From contig CALKJX010000022.1 in the NCBI GenBank assembly GCA_937995555.1, positions 1-13,350 of the forward strand: a stretch of DNA of 13,350 nt. The letters run 5' to 3'. This DNA is from an uncultured Elioraea sp. (GTDB lineage Bacteria > Pseudomonadota > Alphaproteobacteria > Acetobacterales > Acetobacteraceae). The notes under the pieces are model-generated. The model had not been told where the DNA came from and did not search any database. It was given only the letters and a program-made list of their open reading frames with translations. Below are positions 1 to 9,419 of the stretch, piece by piece; within the stretch, counting starts at the first letter, position 1; every line of letters begins with the position of its first letter. The translations under genes and the position numbers were made by a program.

Positions 1-885
1 GATCAGTGGGCTCAGCGTCGTCAGGTCGCGGTCGTGGGCGCGCGGGCGGTGCCCTACATCCCGAAGCGGCGGCCGCGGCGCGATTGGCCGCTGTTCGCGT
101 TCTGCACGCTGGTGTCCTGCCTGATGCTCGCGCTGGTCGGCGTCGCCGGCTGGGGCAGCCTGATCAAGTTCTGGCCCTGGAATCTCTCGCTCACGCTCGA
201 CAACTACGCTTTTGGCAACTTCATCAGCGCCGGCTGGGGCAGCTGGCTCAACAGCGTGCAACTCGCGTTCTGGACCGCGCTGATCGGCGCGCCGCTGGTG
301 TTCGCCTTCGCCTATGCGATGGACCGTACCCGTGTGCTCGGACGCTTCCGCGACATCGTGCGCTTCCTCGCCGTCATGCCGCTTGCGGTGCCCGGGCTGG
401 TGCTGGGGATCGCCTACATCTTCTTCTTCAACGCACCGGGCAATCCGCTGGGCTTCCTCTACGGTACGCTCGCTATCCTGGTGCTCAATTCGCTCGTCCA
501 CTTCTATACCGTCGGGCACCTTGCCAGCATGACGCAGTTGAAGAGCCTCGACCCCGAGTTCGAGTCCGTTTCAGCGAGTCTCAAGGTGCCGATCTGGCGC
601 ACCTTCGCTGTGGTCACGGTGCCGATGTCGTTGCCGGTGATCCTCGATATCGCGATCTATCTGTTCGTGAATGCGATGACGACGGTCTCGGCGGTCGTGT
701 TCCTCTATTCGCCGGACACGATGCCAGCCTCGGTCGCGGTGGTGCAGATGGACGAGGCGGGATTTGCCAGCGCGGCCGCCGCGATGGCGACGGTGATTCT
801 GCTGACCTCGGCAGCGGTCAAGGGAATGCATGTCCAGCTCGACCAGGTGCTGAGCCGCCGTACGCAGGCGTGGCGGCGACGCTGA
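1..885 (+). CDS. 2-aminoethylphosphonate-type ABC transporter permease, C-terminal half (5' partial)
   Basis: The reading frame is open from base 1 to the TGA at 883-885 (294 residues visible), so the gene starts outside the window; the GTG at 34 is not taken as its start. The visible part is one complete binding-protein-dependent permease domain with about six membrane segments. Its sequence closely resembles the second half of the fused two-domain permeases of about 560 residues annotated for 2-aminoethylphosphonate uptake (TIGR03262-like, from memory). Hallmarks are MPLAVPGLVLGIAYIFFF, the EAA-loop stretch SVSASLKVP followed by TVPMSLPVILDI, NAMTTVSAVVFLYSPDT, and the RRTQAWR tail. The first 30 or so residues are a charged linker, as expected between two fused permease domains. 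It acts in the inner membrane with a periplasmic binding protein and an ATPase, neither of which is visible here. It converges on the minus-strand operon. Family call strong; exact substrate less sure. Confidence 0.85.
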   Translation, partial: DQWAQRRQVAVVGARAVPYIPKRRPRRDWPLFAFCTLVSCLMLALVGVAGWGSLIKFWPWNLSLTLDNYAFGNFISAGWGSWLNSVQLAFWTALIGAPLVFAFAYAMDRTRVLGRFRDIVRFLAVMPLAVPGLVLGIAYIFFFNAPGNPLGFLYGTLAILVLNSLVHFYTVGHLASMTQLKSLDPEFESVSASLKVPIWRTFAVVTVPMSLPVILDIAIYLFVNAMTTVSAVVFLYSPDTMPASVAVVQMDEAGFASAAAAMATVILLTSAAVKGMHVQLDQVLSRRTQAWRRR

Positions 886-892
886 AGGCCCC

Positions 893-914
893 GGCGATCG
901 GCTGCGCCGACGCC
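893..914. terminator. GC-rich hairpin between convergent genes, possible bidirectional terminator
   Basis: Bases 893-896 (GGCG) and 898-902 (TCGGC) pair with 911-914 (CGCC) and 906-910 (GCCGA). This gives a nine-base-pair stem with one bulged A (897) and a three-base loop (903-905). It lies in the 42-base gap between the permease stop (885) and the phosphodiesterase stop (928), where a terminator serving both strands would be expected. No T-rich tract follows on either strand, so it is not a textbook intrinsic terminator; it may only block exonucleases or read-through. The pairing is seen directly; the function is inferred. Confidence 0.45.
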
Positions 915-927
915 CGTTGCTGATCCG

Positions 928-2346
928 TCACGCCGCGACCATCGCATCCGGCCGCCGCGTTGCGCCGAGACGGAACAGGCGGAGGCCCGCGCGTCGCTCG
1001 ACGGGCCGCAGCACATCCTCCTCGGGCCGGGCGTCGGGGGCGTTGCCCCACGCCTGCGCGAGCGGACGTCCGTCCATCCCCTCGCTCGACAGTCCGAGCA
1101 GGGCGAGCACGCTCGGCGCGATGTCGGTCAGGTCCGCCGCAGCCTGCATGACGGCGCCGCGCGGGACCGGTCCACCCGACATCGCCAGCACGGTCGCAAG
1201 TTCGCGTTCGTGCAGACCGCCATGCATGCCGCCACCGACCGGAACGTCTCCGGCGTCGATCAGACCACGACCGGGCACGCCGCGCGGATCCGGAGCACTC
1301 GATCCCGCGAAGGTCACCGCGAGATCCGGCGAGCGGGCGTGCCTGGCGCCCAGCGCGGCAAGCGGAATCGTTCCGGGAATCCCGTCCTCGCGCGCGAGCA
1401 CCAGGCCGGTCCAGGCTTGGTCGTTGAGCCAGGACGCGAGACGGACCGTCTCACGCGGATCGCGCAACCAGAGACCCGGCGCGCCGCCGCCGCCCAGCGC
1501 GATCTCGGTGCCGTCGGAGAAGTCGCGCCCGGCCGCGAAGCCGCCCGCGCGCAGCGCGGCCTGAAGGTCGAGCAGCGACTCGCCGGTGACATGGCCGTGG
1601 TCGGAGAGGGCGAACACGACGATTCCGTCCCGGTCGGGCTGGGCATCGCGCCAGCGGAGGACCTCGGCGAAGGCCGCATCCACCTCGCGCAGCGCGGTCT
1701 CGGCTTCCGCGCTGCCGACGCCGCAGTAGTGGTAGGTGACGTCCGGCTCGCTGGACCAGAACGCAGCGACCGTGGCGCGCCGCTCGGCCAGCACATGCTC
1801 GAGGAACAGGCGCGCCGCGTGACGGACGCGCGGCGTGTTCGGCGTCGCAGCGGGCGGTGCCGCACCGAACCGGCCCTCGAGCCCGCGCGCGGGTCCGACC
1901 GCCTCCTCCGGGTGCCAGCGGAAGGCATCGAGTGCCTCGGCCTCGGGGAAAAAGGCCCGCCCGGCACCGACCGTCCCGGTCCAGACGACGTCGAGCGCGT
2001 GGCCTGCCGCGGCGAGGCGTGCGCCGAGCGACGGGACCGCAAGCAGCCGGCCATGCGCCGCAACCAGCGCGTCGATATCGGCAGCGTGCTTGGTGTTCAG
2101 CACGCGCTCGGGTGCGGCGGCCACGTCGTAGAGACTGTTCGCGACCAGGCCGTGCGTGCCCGGCCGGCAGCCGGTCGCGAGCGAGGGGATCGCCACGCGC
2201 GTCTCCGAGGGGAACACGCTGCGTGCGTTGGCGAAGCGTGTCCCCTCGGCCATGAAGCGGGCCAGATGCGGCATCGTCGTGGGCGTCACCCGATCCGGGC
2301 GCAGGCCGTCGAAACCGAACAGAACGACGCGTGAGACGAGAGACAT
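928..2346 (-). CDS. Type I phosphodiesterase / nucleotide pyrophosphatase-like hydrolase (alkaline phosphatase superfamily)
   Basis: A 472-residue protein with the complete two-zinc site of the NPP/PhnA branch of the alkaline phosphatase superfamily (PF01663-like). Visible residues are Asp13 in FGFDGLRPD, the likely nucleophile Thr49 in FPSETRVAIPSLATG, Asp202 and His206 in PDVTYHYCG, Asp249-His250 in ALSDHGH, and His375 in GGMHGGLHE. The HGLVANSLYD segment resembles the corresponding part of phosphonoacetate hydrolase (PhnA), but overall similarity looks modest, so I do not assign that activity. Members hydrolyse phosphodiesters, nucleotide pyrophosphates, phosphonoacetate or phosphate monoesters. 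There is no signal peptide, so it is probably cytoplasmic. It is the last gene of the operon, 9 bases after the second permease gene, with a Shine-Dalgarno that overlaps the permease stop. A role in processing the transporter's substrate is inferred. Confidence 0.85.
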   Translation of the reverse strand: MSLVSRVVLFGFDGLRPDRVTPTTMPHLARFMAEGTRFANARSVFPSETRVAIPSLATGCRPGTHGLVANSLYDVAAAPERVLNTKHAADIDALVAAHGRLLAVPSLGARLAAAGHALDVVWTGTVGAGRAFFPEAEALDAFRWHPEEAVGPARGLEGRFGAAPPAATPNTPRVRHAARLFLEHVLAERRATVAAFWSSEPDVTYHYCGVGSAEAETALREVDAAFAEVLRWRDAQPDRDGIVVFALSDHGHVTGESLLDLQAALRAGGFAAGRDFSDGTEIALGGGGAPGLWLRDPRETVRLASWLNDQAWTGLVLAREDGIPGTIPLAALGARHARSPDLAVTFAGSSAPDPRGVPGRGLIDAGDVPVGGGMHGGLHERELATVLAMSGGPVPRGAVMQAAADLTDIAPSVLALLGLSSEGMDGRPLAQAWGNAPDARPEEDVLRPVERRAGLRLFRLGATRRPDAMVAA

Positions 2347-2353
2347 GGCACGA

Positions 2354-2357
2354 TCCT
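2354..2357 (-). promoter_or_regulatory. Ribosome binding site overlapping the upstream stop codon
   Basis: On the minus strand AGGA (2357-2354) lies seven bases before the ATG at 2346 and overlaps the TAG stop (2358-2356) of the preceding permease gene. It supports the ATG start of the phosphodiesterase and suggests translational coupling to the transporter. Confidence 0.6.
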
Positions 2358-3261
2358 AGCGCAGGGTCGGGTCAAGACGATCGCGCAGCCAGTCGCCGAC
2401 CAGGCTGATGGAGAGCGTGGTGAGCACGATCGTGGCAGCCGGTGACAGCATGATCCATGGCGCGCGGGTGATGTACTCGCGCCCGTAGCCGACCATGTTG
2501 CCAAGGCTCGTCATCGGCGGCTGCACGCCGAGGCCAAGGAACGACAGCCCGCTCTCGAGCAGGATGATCTCGGGGAAGGTGAGCGTCATGGTGACGATCA
2601 GGGTCGAGGCTATGTTGGGCAGCACGTGCAGCCCGTAGATGCGTGCCGGCCCCGCGCCGAGCTGGCGCACCGCACTGGCATAGCCCTGTTCGTTCGCCGC
2701 GATCGTCAGGCCGCGCGCGATGCGCGCGTAGCGTTCCCAGCCGTGGAACCCCATCAGCGCGATGAACAGCGGCAGCGCGTTGCCGAAGAACGCGAGCACG
2801 CTGAGCGCGATGATCAGGAACGGCATCGAGGCCTGGAAGTCCACCAACGCCAGCACGACCTGCTCGATGCGCCCGCGGAAATGGGCCGCCAGCAGGCCGA
2901 GCGAGGTGCCCAGGACGGCGCTGATGATGGTCGCGCCGAAGGCGATCAGAGCGCTCATGCGGATCGAGACGATCAGGCGCGAGAGCACGTCGCGGCCGAG
3001 CTCGTCGCTGCCCAGGATGTGGCGCCAGTCCCCGCCCATGAACACGGGCGGGGAGAGCCGCGCGCGCAGATCGAGCGCGGTGAACGAGTAGGGTGCGAGG
3101 CTGTCGGCGAACAGCGCGACCAGCAGCATGCCGGCAATCCAGACGAGGGCGAGCAGCACCGCCGGCGGCCAGGCTTCGAGGAGGCGGACGATCGAGGCGC
3201 GCCCGCGCCCGGCTTCAGCGGGCGCCGGGAGCGTGGCGGCGGCGGCATCCTGCGGCGACAT
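2356..3261 (-). CDS. Dpp/Opp-family ABC transporter permease, DppC-like
   Basis: A 301-residue inner-membrane permease starting at the ATG at 3261, two bases after the stop of the DppB-like gene; the frame stays open further upstream, but only inside that gene. Features: a first membrane segment at about 34-52, the DppC hallmark HILGSDELGRDVLSRLIVS at 81-99, an EAA-type loop at about 194-216 (YASAVRQLGAGPARIYGLHVLPN) that would contact the ATPases, and SFLGLGVQPP at 240-249. Length and motifs fit DppC/OppC/GsiD. It should pair with the DppB-like protein to form the channel of an importer for oligopeptide-like or other organic solutes. The substrate class cannot be read from the permease. Family assignment is secure. 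Confidence 0.93.
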   Translation of the reverse strand: MSPQDAAAATLPAPAEAGRGRASIVRLLEAWPPAVLLALVWIAGMLLVALFADSLAPYSFTALDLRARLSPPVFMGGDWRHILGSDELGRDVLSRLIVSIRMSALIAFGATIISAVLGTSLGLLAAHFRGRIEQVVLALVDFQASMPFLIIALSVLAFFGNALPLFIALMGFHGWERYARIARGLTIAANEQGYASAVRQLGAGPARIYGLHVLPNIASTLIVTMTLTFPEIILLESGLSFLGLGVQPPMTSLGNMVGYGREYITRAPWIMLSPAATIVLTTLSISLVGDWLRDRLDPTLR

Positions 3262-3263
3262 TC

Positions 3264-4196
3264 TCAGCCCCCCGCTGCACGCGCGGTGCGCAGCCGCGGA
3301 TCGATCCAGCCGTAGAGCATGTCCACGATCAGGTTCGCACAGACCATGGTCATGGCGACCAGCAGCAGGATGGTCTGTACGATCGCGAGATCCCGGTTCG
3401 AGACCGCGACGACCAGCAGGCGGCCGACGCCGGGCCAGGAGAACACGCTCTCGACCACCACCGCGCCGGCGACCAGACTGCCGACCATGAAGCCGATGAT
3501 CGTGACGGTCGGGATCGCCGCGTTCGGCAGCGCGTGATCGGTGACGACACGGCGCCACGGCAGGCCCTTGGCCGAGGCCGCGCGGATATAGGGCTGACCG
3601 AGCACCTCCAGCATCGCGCTGCGCGTGAAGCGGGCGAGGATCGCCGCCCCCGACAGGCCGAGCGTGATCACCGGGAGGATCGCGTGCCGCCAGGACTCAG
3701 CTCCGCCCGACGGCAGCCAGCCGAGGTTGACCGCGAAGATGAGCACCAGGATCAGCGCCAGCACGAAGGAGGGGACCGTGAACCCGGCGACCGAGATCAC
3801 CATGGTCAGGCGGTCGGCGAGGCGGTTCCGGTTCAGCGCGGCATAGATGCCGGCCGGAATGCCGATCAGCAGCTTCATGGCGAAGGCCGGCAGCGTGAGG
3901 GCCAGGGTCTCCGGCACGCGCTCCATCACCACCGTCAACGCCGGGCGGCCGTCGCGCATCGACTGGCCGAGATTTCCCTGCGCGACCTGGACGAAGTAGC
4001 GCAGGTACTGCTCCCACACGGGACGATCGAGGCCCCAGGCGGCGCGGAACGCCTCGACGGCCTCTGGCGGTGCATCGACCGACATGATGAGCAGTGCCGG
4101 ATCACCGGACAGCCGCAGCACCACGAAGGCGAAGGTGACGACCGCGGCGATCGTCAGCACCGCGCGCAGCAGGCGTGAGAGGAGGTAGCGCAGCAC
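3264..4196 (-). CDS. Dpp/Opp-family ABC transporter permease, DppB-like
   Basis: A 310-residue permease with a GTG start at 4196, three bases after the TGA of the DppF-like ATPase gene (TGA-CCC-GTG on the minus strand). Visible hallmarks: an N-terminal membrane anchor at about 8-28 followed by RLSGDPA, GNLGQSM near 74-80, membrane segments near 100-120, 131-155, 172-190, 230-252 and 272-294, the EAA loop at 203-226 (YIRAASAKGLPWRRVVTDHA), and ESVFSWPGVGRLL with the following NRDLAIVQ at 249-274. All are typical of DppB/OppB/GsiC. It forms the membrane channel with the DppC-like partner encoded immediately downstream. No strong Shine-Dalgarno precedes the GTG, so translation is probably coupled to the ATPase gene. 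Confidence 0.93.
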   Translation of the reverse strand: MLRYLLSRLLRAVLTIAAVVTFAFVVLRLSGDPALLIMSVDAPPEAVEAFRAAWGLDRPVWEQYLRYFVQVAQGNLGQSMRDGRPALTVVMERVPETLALTLPAFAMKLLIGIPAGIYAALNRNRLADRLTMVISVAGFTVPSFVLALILVLIFAVNLGWLPSGGAESWRHAILPVITLGLSGAAILARFTRSAMLEVLGQPYIRAASAKGLPWRRVVTDHALPNAAIPTVTIIGFMVGSLVAGAVVVESVFSWPGVGRLLVVAVSNRDLAIVQTILLLVAMTMVCANLIVDMLYGWIDPRLRTARAAGG

Positions 4197-4199
4197 GGG

Positions 4200-5185
4200 T
4201 CAGGCAGCCTTGCGCATTGCCGCATCGCCATGGGCGAGATGACAGGCGACGAGACGGCCATCGGGCAGCGTCTTCAGCGCCGGCGTCTCGCTGCGGCAGG
4301 CGGCGACCGCGACCGGGCAGCGGGGATGGAACGCGCAGCCCGACGGCACAGCGATCGGGTTGGGCGGATCACCCTCCAGTACGATGCGCTCGCGTCCCGC
4401 GCGCCGCCGCACCACCGGGATCGCGGAGACGAGCGCGCGGGTGTACGGGTGCGCGGGCTCGCGGAACAGTGCCTCCGGAGCACCCTGCTCGACGATGCGG
4501 CCGAGATACATCACCGCGACCTGGTGCGCGACCTGGCGCACGACCTTGAGGTCATGGCTGATGAACAGGAAGGCGACGCCGAAGCGCGCTTGAAGGTCCT
4601 CGAACAGGTTCAGCACCTGGGCCTGGATCGACACATCGAGTGCCGAGACCGGCTCATCGGCGACGATCAGTGCGGGTTCGAGGATCAGGGCGCGCGCAAG
4701 CACGACACGCTGGCGCTGCCCGCCCGAGAGCTCGTGCGGATAGCGGCCGGCGAGATGAGGTTGCAGGCCGACGGCGTCGAGCAGTGCGAGGGCACGCTCC
4801 CGACGCTCCGCCTTCGTGCCGATCTGGTGGATGTCCAGCGGCTCGGCCACCTGGCGCAGTACGGACAGGCGCCGATCGAGCGCACCGAGCGGATCCTGGT
4901 AGACCATCTGCATGCGCTGGCGGGCCTCGCGCCACGCGGCGGTGTTCGGCGCGGGCAAGGCCTTGCCCTCGAATGTGACGGTACCGGCGGTGGGCGGGAT
5001 CAGCCCAAGGACCAGCTTGGCGGTTGTGGTCTTGCCGCAACCCGACTCGCCGACCAGTGCCAACGTGCGCGCGGGCGGGACATCGAACGAGACGCCGTCC
5101 ACCGCGCGCAGATTGGCGCGCCGCCCGAACAGTCCCGCGCGCACGGCATAGTGCCGGGCCAGATCGCGCGCCGACAGAAGCGTGC

Positions 5186-5189
<4 letters not shown>
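4200..5189 (-). CDS. Dpp/Opp-family ABC transporter ATP-binding protein, DppF-like
   Basis: A 329-residue ATPase. I chose the GTG at 5189, which overlaps the TGA of the DppD-like gene by four bases (GTGA), although the frame is open for about 840 bases further upstream inside that gene. Residue landmarks from this start: Walker A GESGCGKT at 47-54, Q-loop Gln98 in VYQDP, signature LSGGQ at 154-158, Walker B with Asp178-Glu179, and switch His212 in ISHDL. After the core comes the Dpp/Opp C-terminal extension (PF08352-like) with HPYTRAL and the cysteine-rich GCAFHPRCP stretch, which in some relatives binds an iron-sulfur cluster. It powers the importer as a heterodimer with the DppD-like ATPase. 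Confidence 0.93.
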
Positions 5190-6181
<992 letters not shown>

Positions 6182-6188
6182 GCGCGGC

Positions 6189-7814
6189 TCACGCCGGAAA
6201 GGCGAGGTTGCGCGCGCGGAAGTCCATCAGGAAGGACTGGGCCGCCTGCCAGCGGATCTCCTTGCGCTTGGCGGTGAAGGTAGCGGTCTGATGCAGCACG
6301 GTGTAGGCCGGATCCTCGCGCTCGGCGATCTCCAGCAGGCGTCGGAACACGGCGCGGCGGCGCACGCGGTCGGTCGAGGTCTCCAACTCCACCGAGAGGC
6401 GGTTGAACTCCTCGTTGGTCCACTCGCCCACCTGCTGCTGCTGTCCGCGCGGGCCGTGCTGGTTGGTGATCGAGGAGACCGGATCGTTGAAGGGGGCGGA
6501 GTTCGACCAGTCGCGCACGCCGCGCGGGCTGTTGCGATCGAAGATCTGCTGCCAGTTCTCGCGCATCTCGATCTGCACGTTCAGGCCGACCGCACGCCAC
6601 ATCTCCACCAGGATCTGCGCGGTCGCGTTCTGGTTCGTGTAGTAGTTGTTCAGCAGCCGGTACGGGATCGGATCGCCGCGGTAGCCCGCCTCGCGCAGCA
6701 GCCGGCGCGCCTCGGCCGGATCGAAGGCGGGCACGTCCCAGTCGGCGTGGAACATCTCGCCATAGTACTCCCATTGCAGCCCCTTCGGCACGCGGGTGCG
6801 GCCGGCCCACAGGGCCTCGACAATGGCCTTGCGGTCGATCGCATGCGTCATCGCCCGTCGGACGCGCGGGTCGACGAGCTGCGGGTGGTTCTTGTCGAAC
6901 ACCGTCAGCCGGTGGTTGGTGATCAGGCTGCCGGCGACCTCGAAACGAGGATTGCGCTCGATCGTGGCGATCTGGTCGGGCGGGATGTCGCAGGCGAAGT
7001 CGTACTCGCCGGAGAGCAGGCCGTTGATGCGGCTCGCGACCTCGGGGACCTCCAGGAACCGGATCTGGCGCGCGGGCGGCCGCCCGCCCCAGTACTCGTC
7101 GAAGGCCGCGAGGGTCAGCGAGGTGTCGGGACGGAACTCGGCGACCATGTAAGGACCGGTGCCGATCGGCCGGCGCGCCCAGGCGAGCCACGACTCCGCC
7201 TCTGCGAAGCCGCGGCGCGAGAGGATCACGCCCACGTTGCGGGCGATCCGGCCTTCGAGCGTCACGTCCGGCGTCCGGTTGACGAAGCGCACCACGCCCG
7301 CGCGCACGATCTCGATGCGCTCCAGCCCCGGATAGGTGCGGCGCGCGACCGCGGGCACCTCGGGCGGCGGCGCCTTGCCGGCGGCGCCGGTGGCGGTCGG
7401 CGCTGCGAACAGCGTCCCGCCCTGGCGCTGATCGGAGCCGCCGAACAGGCGCTCGGGCCCGAAGCTGAAGGCGACGTCCTCGGCGGTCATGGTGTCGCCG
7501 TTGTGGAACCTCACGCCCTGCCGCAGGTCGAGCTCGACCGTGCGGTCGTCGATCCGACGCCACGCGGTGGCAAGCCCCGGCCGCAGCGAGAGGTCGCCGA
7601 TCCAGTCGGTGTCGATCAGCGTTTCGGCATAGGAGTTGAACGTGCGGCTGCCGACATTCGACTGCTCGCGCGCGGTCTCCAGCGTGTTGCTGTTCGCGAT
7701 CTTCTGCACCGCGATCGTCAGCGTCGGGCGCTGGTCGCCCTGGGCGATCGCGAAGTGCGGCAGCGTCGCGGCCGCAGCGGCGCCGAGCGCGGCGCGGCGG
7801 GTCAAGCGGGCCAT
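6189..7814 (-). CDS. Family-5 extracellular solute-binding protein (third of three tandem copies)
   Basis: A 541-residue periplasmic binding protein of the SBP_bac_5 family (DppA/OppA-like). The ATG at 7814 is supported by GGGAGA at 7826-7821, six bases upstream. The N-terminus has a Tat-like pattern (LTRRAAL at 4-10), an alanine-rich hydrophobic stretch, and an AIA cleavage motif before Gln25. There is no lipobox cysteine, so it is probably a soluble periplasmic protein. The typical family pattern LATAWRRIDDRTVELDLRQGVRFHNGD, then AEDVAFSF, spans about residues 81-118, with GTGPYMV and DEYWGG further on. It shares long identical runs with the other two copies and is closer to the first copy (9430-11067) than to the middle one; both outer copies carry an insert at about 125-150. 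It delivers substrate to the DppBCDF-like transporter encoded directly downstream. Substrate unknown. Confidence 0.92.
   Translation of the reverse strand: MARLTRRAALGAAAAATLPHFAIAQGDQRPTLTIAVQKIANSNTLETAREQSNVGSRTFNSYAETLIDTDWIGDLSLRPGLATAWRRIDDRTVELDLRQGVRFHNGDTMTAEDVAFSFGPERLFGGSDQRQGGTLFAAPTATGAAGKAPPPEVPAVARRTYPGLERIEIVRAGVVRFVNRTPDVTLEGRIARNVGVILSRRGFAEAESWLAWARRPIGTGPYMVAEFRPDTSLTLAAFDEYWGGRPPARQIRFLEVPEVASRINGLLSGEYDFACDIPPDQIATIERNPRFEVAGSLITNHRLTVFDKNHPQLVDPRVRRAMTHAIDRKAIVEALWAGRTRVPKGLQWEYYGEMFHADWDVPAFDPAEARRLLREAGYRGDPIPYRLLNNYYTNQNATAQILVEMWRAVGLNVQIEMRENWQQIFDRNSPRGVRDWSNSAPFNDPVSSITNQHGPRGQQQQVGEWTNEEFNRLSVELETSTDRVRRRAVFRRLLEIAEREDPAYTVLHQTATFTAKRKEIRWQAAQSFLMDFRARNLAFPA
6611..6653. 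repeat. Conserved 43-bp block shared with 9855-9897 (binding-protein paralogues)
   Basis: This block in the third binding-protein gene differs at one base from 9855-9897 in the first copy. It encodes NYYTNQNATAQI on the minus strand, and similarity continues on both sides. The equivalent block in the middle copy (8259-8301) is clearly more diverged. Confidence 0.75.
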
Positions 7815-7836
7815 GACCGGTCTCCCTTGCTCATCG

Positions 7837-9408
7837 TCATGCGTCGAAGCCGAGATTGGCGGCGCGGAAGTCCATCGCCCAGCCATGCGAGGCGCTCCAG
7901 CGGATGTCGCGACGCTTTGCGGTGAAGGTCGCGGCCTGGTGCAGGACGATGTAGCCCGGGTCCTCGCGCTCGATGATCTCGAGCATGCGCCGGAACGCGG
8001 CGCGACGGCGCGCGCGGTCGAGCGAGGACTCGAGCACGGCGACCTCGGCGTTGAAGGCATCGTTGCTCCACTCACCCTGGAGCTGGAGCTCGCCGCGCGG
8101 ACCCATGCCGCGGACCAGACCGGCGACCGGATCGTTGAACAGCGACGTATTCGACCAGTCGCGGATGCCGCGCGGTGTCGAGCGATCCTGTATCTGGTTC
8201 CAGTTCTCGACCATCTGGATCTGCACATTGAGACCGACGGCCTTCCACAGCTCGACCATGATCTGCGCGTTCGAGACCTGGTTCGTATAATAGTTGTTCA
8301 GCAGCCGGTACGGGATCGGCTCGCCGCCATAGCCGGCCTCGCGCAGCAGCCGACGCGCCTCGTCGGGGTCGAAGCGCGGATTGTCCCACTCGGCGATGAA
8401 CATCGGCCCGTAGAATTCGAGCTGGAGTCCCTTGGGCACGCGCGTCCGCCCCGACCACAGTGCTTCGACGATCGCGGCGCGGTCGATCGCGTGCGTCATC
8501 GCACGCCGCACCCGCGCATCGGCGAGCACCGGGTGGGTCTTGTCGAAGGCAAGGATGCGGATGTTGTTGATCGGGCTGCCGAGCACCTCGTAGCGGCGGT
8601 TGCGCTCGATCGTCGCGATCTGGTCGGGCGGGATGTCGCAGGCGAAGTCGAACTCGCCGGACAGGAGCCCGTTCATCCGGCTGGCGACCTCCGGGACCTC
8701 GATGAAGCGGATGCGTCGCGCGGGTGGACGACCGCCCCAGTACGCGTCATGCGCCTCCAGCACGAGCTCGACATCCGGGCGGAAGCCGGCGATGCGGTAC
8801 GGCCCGGTGCCGATCGGGGCACGGCCCCAGGCAAGCCAGTTCGGCGCCGCCTCGAAGGCACGGCGCGAGACGACGACACCGATGTTCTGCTGGATGCGTC
8901 CTTCGAGCGTCACGTCCGGCGTCTTGTTGACGAAGCGCACCACGCCGGGGCGCACGATCTCCATGCGCTCGATCGCCGGAAAGGTTCGTCTCGCGGTGGC
9001 GATCACCTCGTTCGGCGGCTGGCGCGGACCAAGCGTCTCGGCACCGAACAGACGCGGACCGAAGCTGAAGGCGACATCCTCGGCGGTCATGATCGTGCCG
9101 TCGTGGAATCGCACGCCCTCGCGGAGGTCGAACTCGACGGTGCGATCGTCGATCCGCCGCCACGCGGTCGCAAGGCCGGGTACCGGCTTCAACTGATCGC
9201 GCCACGCGGACTCGATCAGCGTTTCGGCGTAGTTGGAATAGACGCGATAGCCGACATTGGACTGCTCGCGCGGCGTCTCGAAGGTGTTGCTGTTGCTGAT
9301 CTTCTGCACGGCGACGGTGATCGAGGGACGCTGATCACCCTGGGCGATCGCGAAGCGCGGCAGCGAGAGGGCGGCGGCGGCCAGTGTCGCGCGGCGGGTC
9401 AGGCGCAT
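7837..9408 (-). CDS. Family-5 extracellular solute-binding protein (second of three tandem copies)
   Basis: A 523-residue paralogue of its two neighbours. The ATG at 9408 is preferred over the in-frame ATG at 9426 because GGAGA lies six bases before it and because it aligns the LTRR signal-peptide motif with the other copies. The signal peptide has LTRRATL at 3-9, a hydrophobic stretch and an AIA motif at 20-22 before Gln23, with no lipobox. It is about 16 residues shorter than its neighbours in the segment after AEDVAFSFGP, where they carry a GKAPPPEVPA-containing insert. It also differs at positions the outer copies share, for example NNYYTNQVSN instead of NNYYTNQNAT and RGMGPRG instead of QHGP. 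This is the most diverged of the three, so it may bind a different but related ligand, which is inference. Confidence 0.92.
   Translation of the reverse strand: MRLTRRATLAAAALSLPRFAIAQGDQRPSITVAVQKISNSNTFETPREQSNVGYRVYSNYAETLIESAWRDQLKPVPGLATAWRRIDDRTVEFDLREGVRFHDGTIMTAEDVAFSFGPRLFGAETLGPRQPPNEVIATARRTFPAIERMEIVRPGVVRFVNKTPDVTLEGRIQQNIGVVVSRRAFEAAPNWLAWGRAPIGTGPYRIAGFRPDVELVLEAHDAYWGGRPPARRIRFIEVPEVASRMNGLLSGEFDFACDIPPDQIATIERNRRYEVLGSPINNIRILAFDKTHPVLADARVRRAMTHAIDRAAIVEALWSGRTRVPKGLQLEFYGPMFIAEWDNPRFDPDEARRLLREAGYGGEPIPYRLLNNYYTNQVSNAQIMVELWKAVGLNVQIQMVENWNQIQDRSTPRGIRDWSNTSLFNDPVAGLVRGMGPRGELQLQGEWSNDAFNAEVAVLESSLDRARRRAAFRRMLEIIEREDPGYIVLHQAATFTAKRRDIRWSASHGWAMDFRAANLGFDA
8259..8301. repeat. 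Diverged counterpart of the 43-bp block in the middle binding-protein gene
   Basis: This aligns without gaps to 6611-6653 and 9855-9897 but carries several substitutions, so that the protein reads NNYYTNQVSNAQI. It shows that the middle paralogue lies outside the tight similarity of the two flanking copies. Confidence 0.7.
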
Positions 9409-9414
9409 GGTGTC

Positions 9415-9419
9415 TCTCC
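9415..9419 (-). promoter_or_regulatory. Ribosome binding site selecting the ATG at 9408
   Basis: Minus-strand GGAGA at 9419-9415 is six bases before the ATG at 9408. This favours 9408 over the in-frame ATG at 9426, whose upstream bases lie in the preceding gene's stop region. Confidence 0.6.
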
